DNA of 64,000 bases, taken from positions 25,977,398 to 26,041,397 of the forward strand of contig NC_092577.1 in NCBI RefSeq assembly GCF_037975245.1. The letters are read 5' to 3'. Positions 40,711 through 54,200 of this stretch are shown in pieces. The DNA is from Apostichopus japonicus. Lineage: Eukaryota; Echinodermata; Holothuroidea; Aspidochirotida; Stichopodidae. A program made the translations under genes and the position numbers. The notes beneath the pieces were generated by a model. That model was not told the origin of the DNA. It was given only the letters and a program-made list of their open reading frames with translations, and made no database searches. Each line of letters starts with the position of its first letter. Position 1 is the first letter of the stretch.

Positions 40711-42247
40711 TTGATTAATCGTTATCGCACATTCGATTTATCGGTACCGCAATATCGATTTATCGGTACCGCACAATCGGTTTATCGGTACCGCACAATC
40801 GCTTTATTGGTACCGCACATTCGATTTATCGGTATCGCACGTTCGATTTATCGTTTTCACACATTCGATATATCGGTCCAGCACAATCGATTTATCGGTA
40901 CCGCACATTCGACTTATCGGTATCGTAAATTTAATTTATCGGTATCGCACATTCGATTAAACGGTATCTCGCATTCGATTTATTGGTAACGCACTTTCGA
41001 TTAATCGGTACCGCACATTCGATTTATCGGTACCGCACATTCTATTTATCGGTATCGCACATTCGATTAATCGGTCTCGCACATTCGATTTATCGGTACC
41101 GCAATATCGATTTATCGGTATCGCACATTCGATTTACCGGTATCGCACATTCGATTTATCGGCAGCGCACATTCGATTTATCGGTACCGCAATATCGATT
41201 TATCGGTATCGCACATTCGATTTATCGGTACCGCACATTCGATTTATCGGTATCGTAAATTCGATTTATCGTTATCGCACGTTCGATTTATCGGTACCGC
41301 ACTTTCGATTTATCGGTGCTGCACAATCGATTTATCGGTACAACACATTCGATTTATGGGTACCGCAATATCAATTAATCGGTCTCGCACATTCCTTTTA
41401 TCGGTCCCGCACAATCGATTTATAGGTATCGCAATATCGATTAATCGGTCTCGCATATTCGATTTATCGGTATCGCACATACGATTTATCGGCACCGCAC
41501 ATTCGATTTATCGGTACCGCAATATCGATTTATCGGTAACGCACATTCGATATATCGGTACCGCACATTTGATTCATCGGTATCGCACAATCGATTAATC
41601 GGTATCGCACATTCGATTTATCGGTATCGCACATTCGATTTACCGGTATCGCACATACGATTTATAGGCACCGCACATTGGATTTATCGGTCCCGCACAA
41701 TCGATTTATAGGTATCGTAATATCGATTTATCGGTTTCGCACATTCGATTTATCGGTATCGAACATTCGATTTATCGGTATCGCACATACCATTTATCGG
41801 CACCGCACATTCGATTTATCGGTACCGCAATATCGATTTATCGGTACCGCACAATCGATTTATCGGTACCGCACATTCGATTTATCGGTATCGCACGTTC
41901 GATTATCGTTTTCACTCGTTCGATTTATCGGTACCGCACATTCGATATACCGGTACCGCACATACGATTTATCAGTACCGCACATTCGACTTATCGGTAT
42001 CGTAAATTTCATTTATCGGTATCGCGCATTCGATTTATCGGTATCGCACCTTCGATTTATCGGTCCCGCACAATCGATTTATAGGTATCGCAATATCGAT
42101 TAATCGGTCTCGCACATTCGATTTATCGGTAACAATATCGATTAATCGGTATCGCACATTCCATTTATCGGTATCGCATATTCGATTTACCGGTATCGCA
42201 CATACGATATATCTGCACCGTACATACGATTTATCGGTACCGCACAT
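40711..42247 (+). repeat. Family B core, copy 4 (1,537 bp)
   Basis: It aligns with 34,769-36,347 at offset 5,942, with a 42-bp loss near 41,735. One distinguishing base change, CATTCCTTTTATCGG near 41,393, recurs near 47,398, 52,473 and 61,278, which links this copy to the later B units. Confidence 0.84.
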
Positions 42248-45200
42248 TTGATTAATCGTTATCGCACATTCGATTTATCGGTACCGCAATATCGATTTAT
42301 CGGTACCGCACAATCGGTTTATCGGTACCGCACAATCGATTTATTGGTACCGCACATTCGATTTATCGGTATCGCACGTTCGATTTATCGTTTTCACACA
42401 TTCTATATATCGGTCCAGCAGAATCGATTCATCGGTACCGCACATTCGACTTATCGGTATCGTAAATTTAATTTATCGGTATCGCACATTCGATTAAACG
42501 GTATCTCGCATTCGATTTATTGGTAACGCACTTTCGATTAATCGGTACCGCACATTCGATTTATCGGTACCGCACATTCTATTTATCGGTATCGCACATT
42601 CGATTAATCGGTCTCGCACATTCGATTTATCGGTACCGCAATATCGATTTATCGGTACCGCACATTCGATTTATCGGTACCGCAATATCGATTTATCGGT
42701 ATCGCACATTCGATTTACCGGTATCGAACATTCGATTTATCGGCACCGCACATTCGATTTATCGGTACCGCAATATCGATTTGTCGGTATCGCACATTCG
42801 ATTTATCGGTACCGCACATTCGATTTATCGGTATGGTAAATTCGATTTATCGTTATCGCACGTTCGATTTATCGGTACCGCACTTTCGATTTATCGGTGC
42901 TGCACAATCGATTTATCGGTACAACACATTCGATTTATGGGTACCGCAATATCGATTAATCGGTCTCGCACATTCGATTTATCGGTCCCGCACAATCGAT
43001 TGATAGGTATCGCAATATCGATTAATCGGTCTCGCATATTCGATTTATCGGTATCGCACATTCGATTTATCGGTCCCGCACAATCGATTTATCGGTACCG
43101 TACATTCGATTTATCGGTACCGCAATATCGATTCATCGGTACCACACAATCGATTTATCGGTACCGCACATTCGATTTATCGGTATCGCGCATTCGATTT
43201 ATCGGTACCGCACTTTCGATTTATCGGTCCCGCACAATCGATTTATCGGTACTGCATTATCGATTTATCGGTACCGCACAATCGATTTATCGGTACCGCA
43301 CATTCGATTTATCGGTATCGCGCATTCGATTTATCGGTAGCAATATCGATTTATCGGTATCGCACATTCCATTTATCGGTATCGCACATTCGATTTATCG
43401 GTATCGCGCATTCGATTTATCGGTACCGCACTTTCGATTTATCGGTCCCGCACAATCGATTTATCGGTACTGCAATATCGATTTATCGGTACCGCACAAT
43501 CGATTTATCGGTACTGCACATTCGATTTATCGGTATCGCGCATTCGTTTTATCGGTACCGCACTTTCGATTTATCGGTACCGCACAATCGATTTATCGGT
43601 ACCGCACAATCGATTTATCGGTACCGCACGTTCGATTTATCGGTATCGCACGTTCGACTTATCGTTTTCACTCGTTCGATTTATCGATACCGCACATTCG
43701 ATTAATCGGTCTCGCACAATCGATTTATCGTTACCGCAATATCGAATTATCGGTACCGTACATTCGATTTATCGGTACCGCAATATCGATTTATCGGTAC
43801 CACACAATCGATTTATCGGTACCGCACATTCGATTTATCGGTATCGCGCATTCGATTTATCGGTACCGCACTTTCGATTTATCGGTCCCGCACAATCGAT
43901 TTATCGGTCCCGCGCAATCGATTTATCGGTACCACACAATCGAATTATCGGTATCGCACATTCGATTTATCGGTCCCGCGCAATCGATTTATCGGTACCG
44001 CAATATCGAATTATCGGTACCGTACATTCGATTTATCGGTACCGCAATATCGATTTATCGGTACCACACAATCGATTTATCGGTACCGCACATTCGATTT
44101 ATCGGTATCGCGCATTCGATTTATCGGTACCGCACTTTCGATTTATCGGTCCCGCACAATCGATTTATCGGTACTGCATTATCGATTTATCGGTACCACA
44201 CAATCGATTTATCGGTACCGCACATTCGATTTATCGGTATCGCGCATTCGATTTATCGGTAGCAATATCGATTTATCGGTATCGCACATTCCATTTATCG
44301 GTATCGCACATTCGATTTACCGGTATCGCACATACGATTTATCGGCACCGCACATTTGACTTATCGGTACCGCACACTTGATTTATCGTTATCGCACATT
44401 CGATTTATCGGTACCGCAATATCGATTTATCTTTCCCGCACAATCGATTTATCGGTACCGCAATATCGAATTATCGGTACCGTACATTCGATTTATCCGT
44501 ACCGCAATATCGATTTATCGGTACCACACAATCGATTTATCGGTACCGCACATTCGATTTATCGGTATCGCGCATTCGATTTATCGGTACCGCACTTTCG
44601 ATTTATCGGTCCCGCACTATCGATTTATCGGTACTGCAATATCGATTTATCGGTACCGCACAATCGATTTATCGGTACCGCACAATCGATTTATCGGTAT
44701 TGCACATTCGATTAGGTATCGCACGTTCGACTTATCGTTTTCACTCGTTCGATTTATCGATACCGCACATTCGATTTATCGGTCCCGCACAATCGATTTA
44801 TCGTTACCGCACATTCGATTTATCGGTATCGCACGTTCGACTTATCGTTTTCACTCGTTCGATTTATCGATACCGCACATTCGATTTATCGGTCCCGCAC
44901 AATCGATTTATCGTTACCGCACATTCGACTTATCGGTATCGTAAATTAAATTTATCGGTATCGCGCATTCGATTTATCGGTATCGCACATTCGATTTACC
45001 GGTATCGCACATATGATTTATCGGTACCGCACATACGATTTATCGGTACCGCACATTTGATTTATCGTTATCGCACATTCGATTTATCGGTACCGCAATA
45101 TCGATTTATCGGTCCCGCACAATCGATCTATCGGTGGCAATATCGATTTATCGGTATCGCGCATTCGATTTATCGGTACCGCACTTTCTATTTATCGGTA

Positions 45201-45699
45201 CCGCACAATCGATTTATCGATACCGCACAATCGATTTATCGGAACCGCACATTCGATTTATCGGTATCGCACGTTCGATTTATCGTTTTCACTCGTTCGA
45301 TTTATCGGTACCGCACATTCGATTTATCGGTCCCGCACAATCGATTTATCGGTACCGCACATTCGACTTATCGGTATCGTAAATTTAATTTATCGGTATC
45401 GCGCATTCGATTTATCGGTATCGCACATTCGATTTATCGGTCCCGCACAATCGATTTATAGGTATCGCAATATCGATTAATCGGTCTCGCCCATTCGATT
45501 TATCGGTAGCAATATCGATTAATCGGTATCGCACATTCCATTTATCGGTATCGCACATTCCATTTATAGGTATCGCGCATTCGATTTTTCGGTATCGCAC
45601 GTTCGATTTATCGTTCCCGCACAATCGATTTATCGGTATCGTAAATTTAATTTATCGGTATCGCGCATTCGATTTATCGGTATCGCACCTACGACTTAT

Positions 45700-45851
45700 C
45701 GGTCCCGCACAATCGATTTATAGGTATCGCAATATCGATTAATCGGTCTCGCCCATTCGATTTATCGGTAGCAATATCGATTAATCGGTATCGCACATTC
45801 CATTTATCGGTATCGCACATTCGATTTACCGGTATCGCACCTACGACTTAT
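45700..45851 (+). repeat. 152-bp seven-monomer cassette, tandem copy 1
   Basis: Seven monomers, six of 22 bp and one of 20 bp (GGTAGCAATATCG), in the order GGTCCCGC, AGGTATCGCAATATC, GGTCTCGC, GGTAGCAAT, GGTATCGCACATTCC, GGTATCGCACATTCG with TTTACC, then GGTATCGCAC. The next copy starts exactly 152 bp later. The same cassette, sometimes with one or two changes, recurs many times in both halves of the window. Confidence 0.85.
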
Positions 45852-46003
45852 CGGTCCCGCACAATCGATTTATAGGTATCGCAATATCGATTAATCGGTC
45901 TCGCACATTCGATTTATCGGTAGCAATATCGATTAATCGGTATCGCACATTCCATTTATCGGTATCGCACATTCGATTTACCGGTATCGCACATACGATT
46001 TAT
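45852..46003 (+). repeat. 152-bp seven-monomer cassette, tandem copy 2
   Basis: Second tandem copy of 45,700-45,851, ending with CACATACG in place of CACCTACG. Comparable tandem pairs begin at 57,334 and 57,486, at 58,093 and 58,245, and at the corresponding places in the following 1,355-bp repeat. Confidence 0.83.
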
Positions 46004-48120
46004 CGGTAACGCACATTCGACTTATCGGTATCGTAAATTTATCGGTATCGCACATTCGATTAAACGGTATCTCGCATTCGATTTATTGGTAACGCACTTT
46101 CGATGAATCGGTATCGCACATTCGATTTATCGGTACCGCACATTCTATTTATCGGTATCGCACATTCGATTAATCGGTCTCGCACATTCGATTTATCGGT
46201 ACCGCAATATCGATTTATCGGTATCGCACATTCGATTTACCGGTATCGCACATTCGATTTATCGGCACCGCACATTCGATTTATCGGTACCGCAATATCG
46301 ATTTATCGGTATCGCACATTCGATTTATCGGTACCGCACATTCGATTTATCGGTATCGTAAATTCGATTTATCGTTATCGCACGTTCGATTTATCGGTAC
46401 CGCACTTTCGATTTATCGGTGCTGCACAATCGACTTATCGGTACAACACATTCGATTTATGGGTACCGCAATATCAATTAATTGGTCTCGCACATTCGAT
46501 TTATCGGTCCCGCACAATCGATTTATAGGTATCGCAATATCGATTAATCGGTCTCGCATATTCGATTTATCGGTATCGCACATACGATTTATCGGCACCG
46601 CACATTCGATTTATCGGTACCGCAATATCGATTTATCGGTAACGCACATTCGATATATCGGTACCGCACATTCGATTCATCGGTATCGCACAATCGATTA
46701 ATCGGTATCGCACATTCGATTTTTAGGTATCGCACATACGATTTATAGGCACCGCACATTGGATTTATCGGTACCGCACAATCGGTTTATCGGTACCGCA
46801 CAATCGATTTATTGGTACCGCACATTCGATTTATCGGTATCGCACGTTCGATTTATCGTTTTCACACATTCGATATATCGGTCCAGCACAATCGATTTAT
46901 CGGTACCGCACATTCGACTTATCGGTATCGTAAATTTAATTTATCGGTATCGCACATTCGATTAAACGGTATCTCGCATTCGATTTATTGGTAACGCACT
47001 TTCGATTAATCGGTACCGCACATTCGATTTATCGGTACCGCACATTCTATTTATCGGTATCGCACATTCGATTAATCGGTCTCGCACATTCGATTTATCG
47101 GTACCGCAATATCGATTTATCGGTATCGCACATTCGATTTACCGGTATCGCACATTCGATTTATCGGCACCGCACATTCGATTTATCGGTACCGCAATAT
47201 CGATTTATCGGTATCGCACATTCGATTTATCGGTACCGCACATTCGATTTATCGGTATCGTAAATTCGATTTATCGTTATCGCACGTTCGATTTATCGGT
47301 ACCGCACTTTCGATTTATCGGTGCTGCACAATCGATTTATCGGTACAACACATTCGATTTATGGGTACCGCAATATCAATTAATCGGTCTCGCACATTCC
47401 TTTTATCGGTCCCGCACAATCGATTTATAGGTATCGCAATATCGATTAATCGGTCTCGCATATTCGATTTATCGGTATCGCACATACGATTTATCGGCAC
47501 CGCACATTCGATTTATCGGTACCGCAATATCGATTTATCGGTAACGCACATTCGATATATCGGTACCGCACATTTGATTCATCGGTATCGCACAATCGAT
47601 TAATCGGTATCGCACATTCGATTTATCGGTATCGCACATTCGATTTACCGGTATCGCACATACGATTTATAGGCACCGCACATTGGATTTATCGGTCCCG
47701 CACAATCGATTTATAGGTATCGTAATATCGATTTATCGGTTTCGCACATTCGATTTATCGGTATCGCACATTCGATTTATCGGTATCGCACATACCATTT
47801 ATCGGCACCGCACATTCGATTTATCGGTACCGCAATATCGATTTATCGGTACCGCACAATCGATTTATCGGTACCGCACATTCGATTTATCGGTATCGCA
47901 CGTTCGATTATCGTTTTCACTCGTTCGATTTATCGGTACCGCACATTCGATATACCGGTACCGCACATACGATTTATCAGTACCGCACATTCGACTTATC
48001 GGTATCGTAAATTTCATTTATCGGTATCGCGCATTCGATTTATCGGTATCGCACCTTCGATTTATCGGTCCCGCACAATCGATTTATAGGTATCGCAATA
48101 TCGATTAATCGGTCTCGCAC

Positions 48121-48164
48121 ATTCGATTTATAGGTATCGCAATATCGATTAATCGGTCTCGCAC
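48121..48164 (+). repeat. Extra 44-bp dimer
   Basis: Two monomers (AGGTATCGCAATATCG then GGTCTCGCAC) are present twice in succession here but once in the copies at about 53,170 and 61,975. This is the smallest in-register duplication I could confirm. Confidence 0.88.
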
Positions 48165-48679
48165 ATTCGATTTATCGGTAACAATATCGATTAATCGGTA
48201 TCGCACATTCCATTTATCGGTATCGCATATTCGATTTACCGGTATCGCACATACGATATATCTGCACCGTACATACGATTTATCGGTACCGCACATTTGA
48301 TTAATCGTTATCGCACATTCGATTTATCGGTACCGCAATATCGATTTATCGGTACCGCACAATCGGTTTATCGGTACCGCACAATCGATTTATTGGTACC
48401 GCACATTCGATTTATCGGTATCGCACGTTCGATTTATCGTTTTCACACATTCTATATATCGGTCCAGCACAATCGATTTATCGGTACCGCACATTCGACT
48501 TATCGGTATCGTAAATTTAATTTATCGGTATCGCACATTCGATTAAACGGTATCTCGCATTCGATTTATTGGTAACGCACTTTCGATTAATCGGTACCGC
48601 ACATTCGATTTATCGGTACCGCACATTCTATTTATCGGTATCGCACATTCGATTAATCGGTCTCGCACATTCGATTTAT

Positions 48680-49251
48680 CGGTACCGCAATATCGATTTA
48701 TCGGTACCGCACATTCGATTTATCGGTACCGCAATATCGATTTATCGGTATCGCACATTCGATTTACCGGTATCGAACATTCGATTTATCGGCACCGCAC
48801 ATTCGATTTATCGGTACCGCAATATCGATTTGTCGGTATCGCACATTCGATTTATCGGTACCGCACATTCGATTTATCGGTATGGTAAATTCGATTTATC
48901 GTTATCGCACGTTCGATTTATCGGTACCGCACTTTCGATTTATCGGTGCTGCACAATCGATTTATCGGTACAACACATTCGATTTATGGGTACCGCAATA
49001 TCGATTAATCGGTCTCGCACATTCGATTTATCGGTCCCGCACAATCGATTGATAGGTATCGCAATATCGATTAATCGGTCTCGCATATTCGATTTATCGG
49101 TATCGCACATTCGATTTATCGGTCCCGCACAATCGATTTATCGGTACCGTACATTCGATTTATCGGTACCGCAATATCGATTCATCGGTACCACACAATC
49201 GATTTATCGGTACCGCACATTCGATTTATCGGTATCGCGCATTCGATTTAT
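48680..49251 (+). repeat. 572-bp internal duplication, copy 1
   Basis: Repeated directly at offset 572 (26 whole monomers), for example 48,989 against 49,561. The same pair is present at about 53,711 and 62,516, so the duplication predates amplification of the B units, while the 42.5 kb unit has only one copy. Confidence 0.84.
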
Positions 49252-49823
49252 CGGTACCGCAATATCGATTTATCGGTACCGCACATTCGATTTATCGGTA
49301 CCGCAATATCGATTTATCGGTATCGCACATTCGATTTACCGGTATCGAACATTCGATTTATCGGCACCGCACATTCGATTTATCGGTACCGCAATATCGA
49401 TTTATCGGTATCGCACATTCGATTTATCGGTACCGCACATTCGATTTATCGGTATCGTAAATTCGATTTATCGTTATCGCACGTTCGATTTATCGGTACC
49501 GCACTTTCGATTTATCGGTGCTGCACAATCGATTTATCGGTACAACACATTCGATTTATGGGTACCGCAATATCGATTAATCGGTCTCGCACATTCGATT
49601 TATCGGTCCCGCACAATCGATTGATAGGTATCGCAATATCGATTAATCGGTCTCGCATATTCGATTTATCGGTATCGCACATTCGATTTATCGGTCCCGC
49701 ACAATCGATTTATCGGTACCGTACATTCGATTTATCGGTACCGCAATATCGATTCATCGGTACCACACAATCGATTTATCGGTCCCGCACAATCGATTTA
49801 TCGGTACTGCATTATCGATTTAT
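49252..49823 (+). repeat. 572-bp internal duplication, copy 2
   Basis: Second copy. Its close match ends near 49,781, where GGTCCCGCAC replaces GGTACCGCAC. One distinguishing site is CGTAAATTCG near 49,446, where copy 1 has TGGTAAATTCG. Confidence 0.82.
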
Positions 49824-51254
49824 CGGTACCACACAATCGATTTATCGGTACCGCACATTCGATTTATCGGTATCGCGCATTCGATTTATCGGTAGCAATA
49901 TCGATTTATCGGTACCGCACATTCGATTTATCGGTATCGCACATTCGATTTACCGGTAGCAATATCGATTTATCGGTATCGCACATTCCATTTATCGGTA
50001 TCGCACATTCGATTTACCGGTATCGCACATACGATTTATCGGCACCGCACATACGATTTATCGGTACCGCACACTTGATTAATCGTTATCGCACATTCGA
50101 ATTATCGGTACCGCAATATCGATTTATCGGTCCCGCACAATCGATTTATCGGTACCGCAATATCGAATTATCGGTACCATACATTCGATTTATCCGTACC
50201 GCAATATCGATTTATCGGTACCACACAATCGATTTATCGGTACCGCACATTCGATTTATCGGTATCGCGCATTCGATTTATCGGTACCGCACTTTCGATT
50301 TATCGGTCCCGCACAATCGATTTATCGGTACTGCAATATCGATTTATCGGTACCGCACAATCGATTTATCGGTACTGCACATTCGATTTATCGGTATCGC
50401 GCATTCGATTTATCGGTACCGCACTTTCGATTTATCGGTACCGCACAATCGATTTATCGGTACCGCACAATCGATTTATCGGTACCGCACATTCGATTTA
50501 TCGGTATCGCACGTTCGACTTATCGTTTTCACTCGTTCGATTTATCGATACCGCACATTCGATTAATCGGTCCCGCACAATCGATTTATCGTTACCGCAA
50601 TATCGAATTATCGGTACCGTACATTCGATTTATCGGTACCGCAATATCGATTTATCGGTACCACACAATCGATTTATCGGTACCGCACATTCGATTTATC
50701 GGTATCGCGCATTCGATTTATCGGTACCGCACTTTCGATTTATCGGTCCCGCACAATCGATTTATCGGTACTGCATTATCGATTTATCGGTACCACACAA
50801 TCGATTTATCGGTATCGCACATTCGATTTATCGGTATCGCGCACAATCGATTTATCGGTACCGCAATATCGAATTATCGGTACCGTACATTCGATTTATC
50901 GGTACCGCACATTCGATTTATCGGTACCACACAATCGATTTATCGGTACCGCACATTCGATTTATCGGTATCGCGCATTCGATTTATCGGTACCGCACTT
51001 TCGATTTATCGGTCCCGCACAATCGATTTATCGGTACTGCATTATCGATTTATCGGTACCACACAATCGATTTATCGGTACCGCACATTCGATTTATCGG
51101 TATCGCGCATTCGATTTATCGGTAGCAATATCGATTTATCGGTATCGCACATTCCATTTATCGGTATCGCACATTCGATTTACCGGTATCGCACATACGA
51201 TTTATCGGCACCGCACATTTGACTTATCGGTACCGCACACTTGATTTATCGTTA

Positions 51255-54200
51255 TCGCACATTCGATTTATCGGTACCGCAATATCGATTTATCGGTATC
51301 GCACATTCGATTTACCGGTATCGCACATTCGATTTATCGGCACCGCACATTCGATTTATCGGTACCGCAATATCGATTTATCGGTATCGCACATTCGATT
51401 TATCGGTACCGCACATTCGATTTATCGGTATCGTAAATTCGATTTATCGTTATCGCACGTTCGATTTATCGGTACCGCACTTTCGATTTATCGGTGCTGC
51501 ACAATCGACTTATCGGTACAACACATTCGATTTATGGGTACCGCAATATCAATTAATTGGTCTCGCACATTCGATTTATCGGTCCCGCACAATCGATTTA
51601 TAGGTATCGCAATATCGATTAATCGGTCTCGCATATTCGATTTATCGGTATCGCACATACGATTTATCGGCACCGCACATTCGATTTATCGGTACCGCAA
51701 TATCGATTTATCGGTAACGCACATTCGATATATCGGTACCGCACATTTGATTCATCGGTATCGCACAATCGATTAATCGGTATCGCACATTCGATTTTTA
51801 GGTATCGCACATACGATTTATAGGCACCGCACATTGGATTTATCGGTACCGCACAATCGGTTTATCGGTACCGCACAATCGATTTATTGGTACCGCACAT
51901 TCGATTTATCGGTATCGCACGTTCGATTTATCGTTTTCACACATTCGATATATCGGTCCAGCACAATCGATTTATCGGTACCGCACATTCGACTTATCGG
52001 TATCGTAAATTTAATTTATCGGTATCGCACATTCGATTAAACGGTATCTCGCATTCGATTTATTGGTAACGCACTTTCGATTAATCGGTACCGCACATTC
52101 GATTTATCGGTACCGCACATTCTATTTATCGGTATCGCACATTCGATTAATCGGTCTCGCACATTCGATTTATCGGTACCGCAATATCGATTTATCGGTA
52201 TCGCACATTCGATTTACCGGTATCGCACATTCGATTTATCGGCACCGCACATTCGATTTATCGGTACCGCAATATCGATTTATCGGTATCGCACATTCGA
52301 TTTATCGGTACCGCACATTCGATTTATCGGTATCGTAAATTCGATTTATCGTTATCGCACGTTCGATTTATCGGTACCGCACTTTCGATTTATCGGTGCT
52401 GCACAATCGATTTATCGGTACAACACATTCGATTTATGGGTACCGCAATATCAATTAATCGGTCTCGCACATTCCTTTTATCGGTCCCGCACAATCGATT
52501 TATAGGTATCGCAATATCGATTAATCGGTCTCGCATATTCGATTTATCGGTATCGCACATACGATTTATCGGCACCGCACATTCGATTTATCGGTACCGC
52601 AATATCGATTTATCGGTAACGCACATTCGATATATCGGTACCGCACATTTGATTCATCGGTATCGCACAATCGATTAATCGGTATCGCACATTCGATTTA
52701 TCGGTATCGCACATTCGATTTACCGGTATCGCACATACGATTTATAGGCACCGCACATTGGATTTATCGGTCCCGCACAATCGATTTATAGGTATCGTAA
52801 TATCGATTTATCGGTTTCGCACATTCGATTTATCGGTATCGCACATTCGATTTATCGGTATCGCACATACCATTTATCGGCACCGCACATTCGATTTATC
52901 GGTACCGCAATATCGATTTATCGGTACCGCACAATCGATTTATCGGTACCGCACATTCGATTTATCGGTATCGCACGTTCGATTATCGTTTTCACTCGTT
53001 CGATTTATCGGTACCGCACATTCGATATACCGGTACCGCACATACGATTTATCAGTACCGCACATTCGACTTATCGGTATCGTAAATTTCATTTATCGGT
53101 ATCGCGCATTCGATTTATCGGTATCGCACCTTCGATTTATCGGTCCCGCACAATCGATTTATAGGTATCGCAATATCGATTAATCGGTCTCGCACATTCG
53201 ATTTATCGGTAACAATATCGATTAATCGGTATCGCACATTCCATTTATCGGTATCGCATATTCGATTTACCGGTATCGCACATACGATATATCTGCACCG
53301 TACATACGATTTATCGGTACCGCACATTTGATTAATCGTTATCGCACATTCGATTTATCGGTACCGCAATATCGATTTATCGGTACCGCACAATCGGTTT
53401 ATCGGTACCGCACAATCGATTTATTGGTACCGCACATTCGATTTATCGGTATCGCACGTTCGATTTATCGTTTTCACACATTCTATATATCGGTCCAGCA
53501 CAATCGATTTATCGGTACCGCACATTCGACTTATCGGTATCGTAAATTTAATTTATCGGTATCGCACATTCGATTAAACGGTATCTCGCATTCGATTTAT
53601 TGGTAACGCACTTTCGATTAATCGGTACCGCACATTCGATTTATCGGTACCGCACATTCTATTTATCGGTATCGCACATTCGATTAATCGGTCTCGCACA
53701 TTCGATTTATCGGTACCGCAATATCGATTTATCGGTACCGCACATTCGATTTATCGGTACCGCAATATCGATTTATCGGTATCGCACATTCGATTTACCG
53801 GTATCGAACATTCGATTTATCGGCACCGCACATTCGATTTATCGGTACCGCAATATCGATTTGTCGGTATCGCACATTCGATTTATCGGTACCGCACATT
53901 CGATTTATCGGTATGGTAAATTCGATTTATCGTTATCGCACGTTCGATTTATCGGTACCGCACTTTCGATTTATCGGTGCTGCACAATCGATTTATCGGT
54001 ACAACACATTCGATTTATGGGTACCGCAATATCGATTAATCGGTCTCGCACATTCGATTTATCGGTCCCGCACAATCGATTGATAGGTATCGCAATATCG
54101 ATTAATCGGTCTCGCATATTCGATTTATCGGTATCGCACATTCGATTTATCGGTCCCGCACAATCGATTTATCGGTACCGTACATTCGATTTATCGGTAC

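Larger units (their letters stand above)
42248..48296 (+). repeat. Family B core, copy 5 (6,049 bp composite)
   Basis: It starts as a normal core. Its 44.37-46.1 kb part is repeated at about 56.26-58.0 kb (offset 11,892), and its part after about 46,180 is repeated at offset 5,075 in the next unit. It holds the longest open frame of the window (42,520-44,262), which begins with TTG and encodes only the cyclic repeat peptide. A 3-bp deletion (GATTAGGTATCG) near 44,711 and a 20-bp monomer (GGTGGCAATATC) near 45,134 distinguish it from the 56 kb copy. Confidence 0.8.
46180..51254 (+). repeat. About 5.05-kb family B tandem repeat, copy 1 (5,075 bp)
   Basis: This interval is repeated immediately downstream. 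The offset is 5,075 bp before 48,121 and 5,031 bp after 48,164, because this copy has an extra 44-bp dimer there. It contains two landmark AT-rich monomers, the GGTGCTGC and GGTACAAC markers and the internal 572-bp duplication. Confidence 0.84.

Noticed and set aside
42520-44262. A 580-codon forward open frame, and dozens of 60-350-codon forward frames, as protein genes
   Set aside because: All encode the same 22-residue cycle set by the satellite. Those I checked mostly start at TTG created by variant monomers. The three forward frames are equivalent, short monomers shift frame without consequence, and I see no promoter, ribosome-binding site, intron or non-repeat domain.
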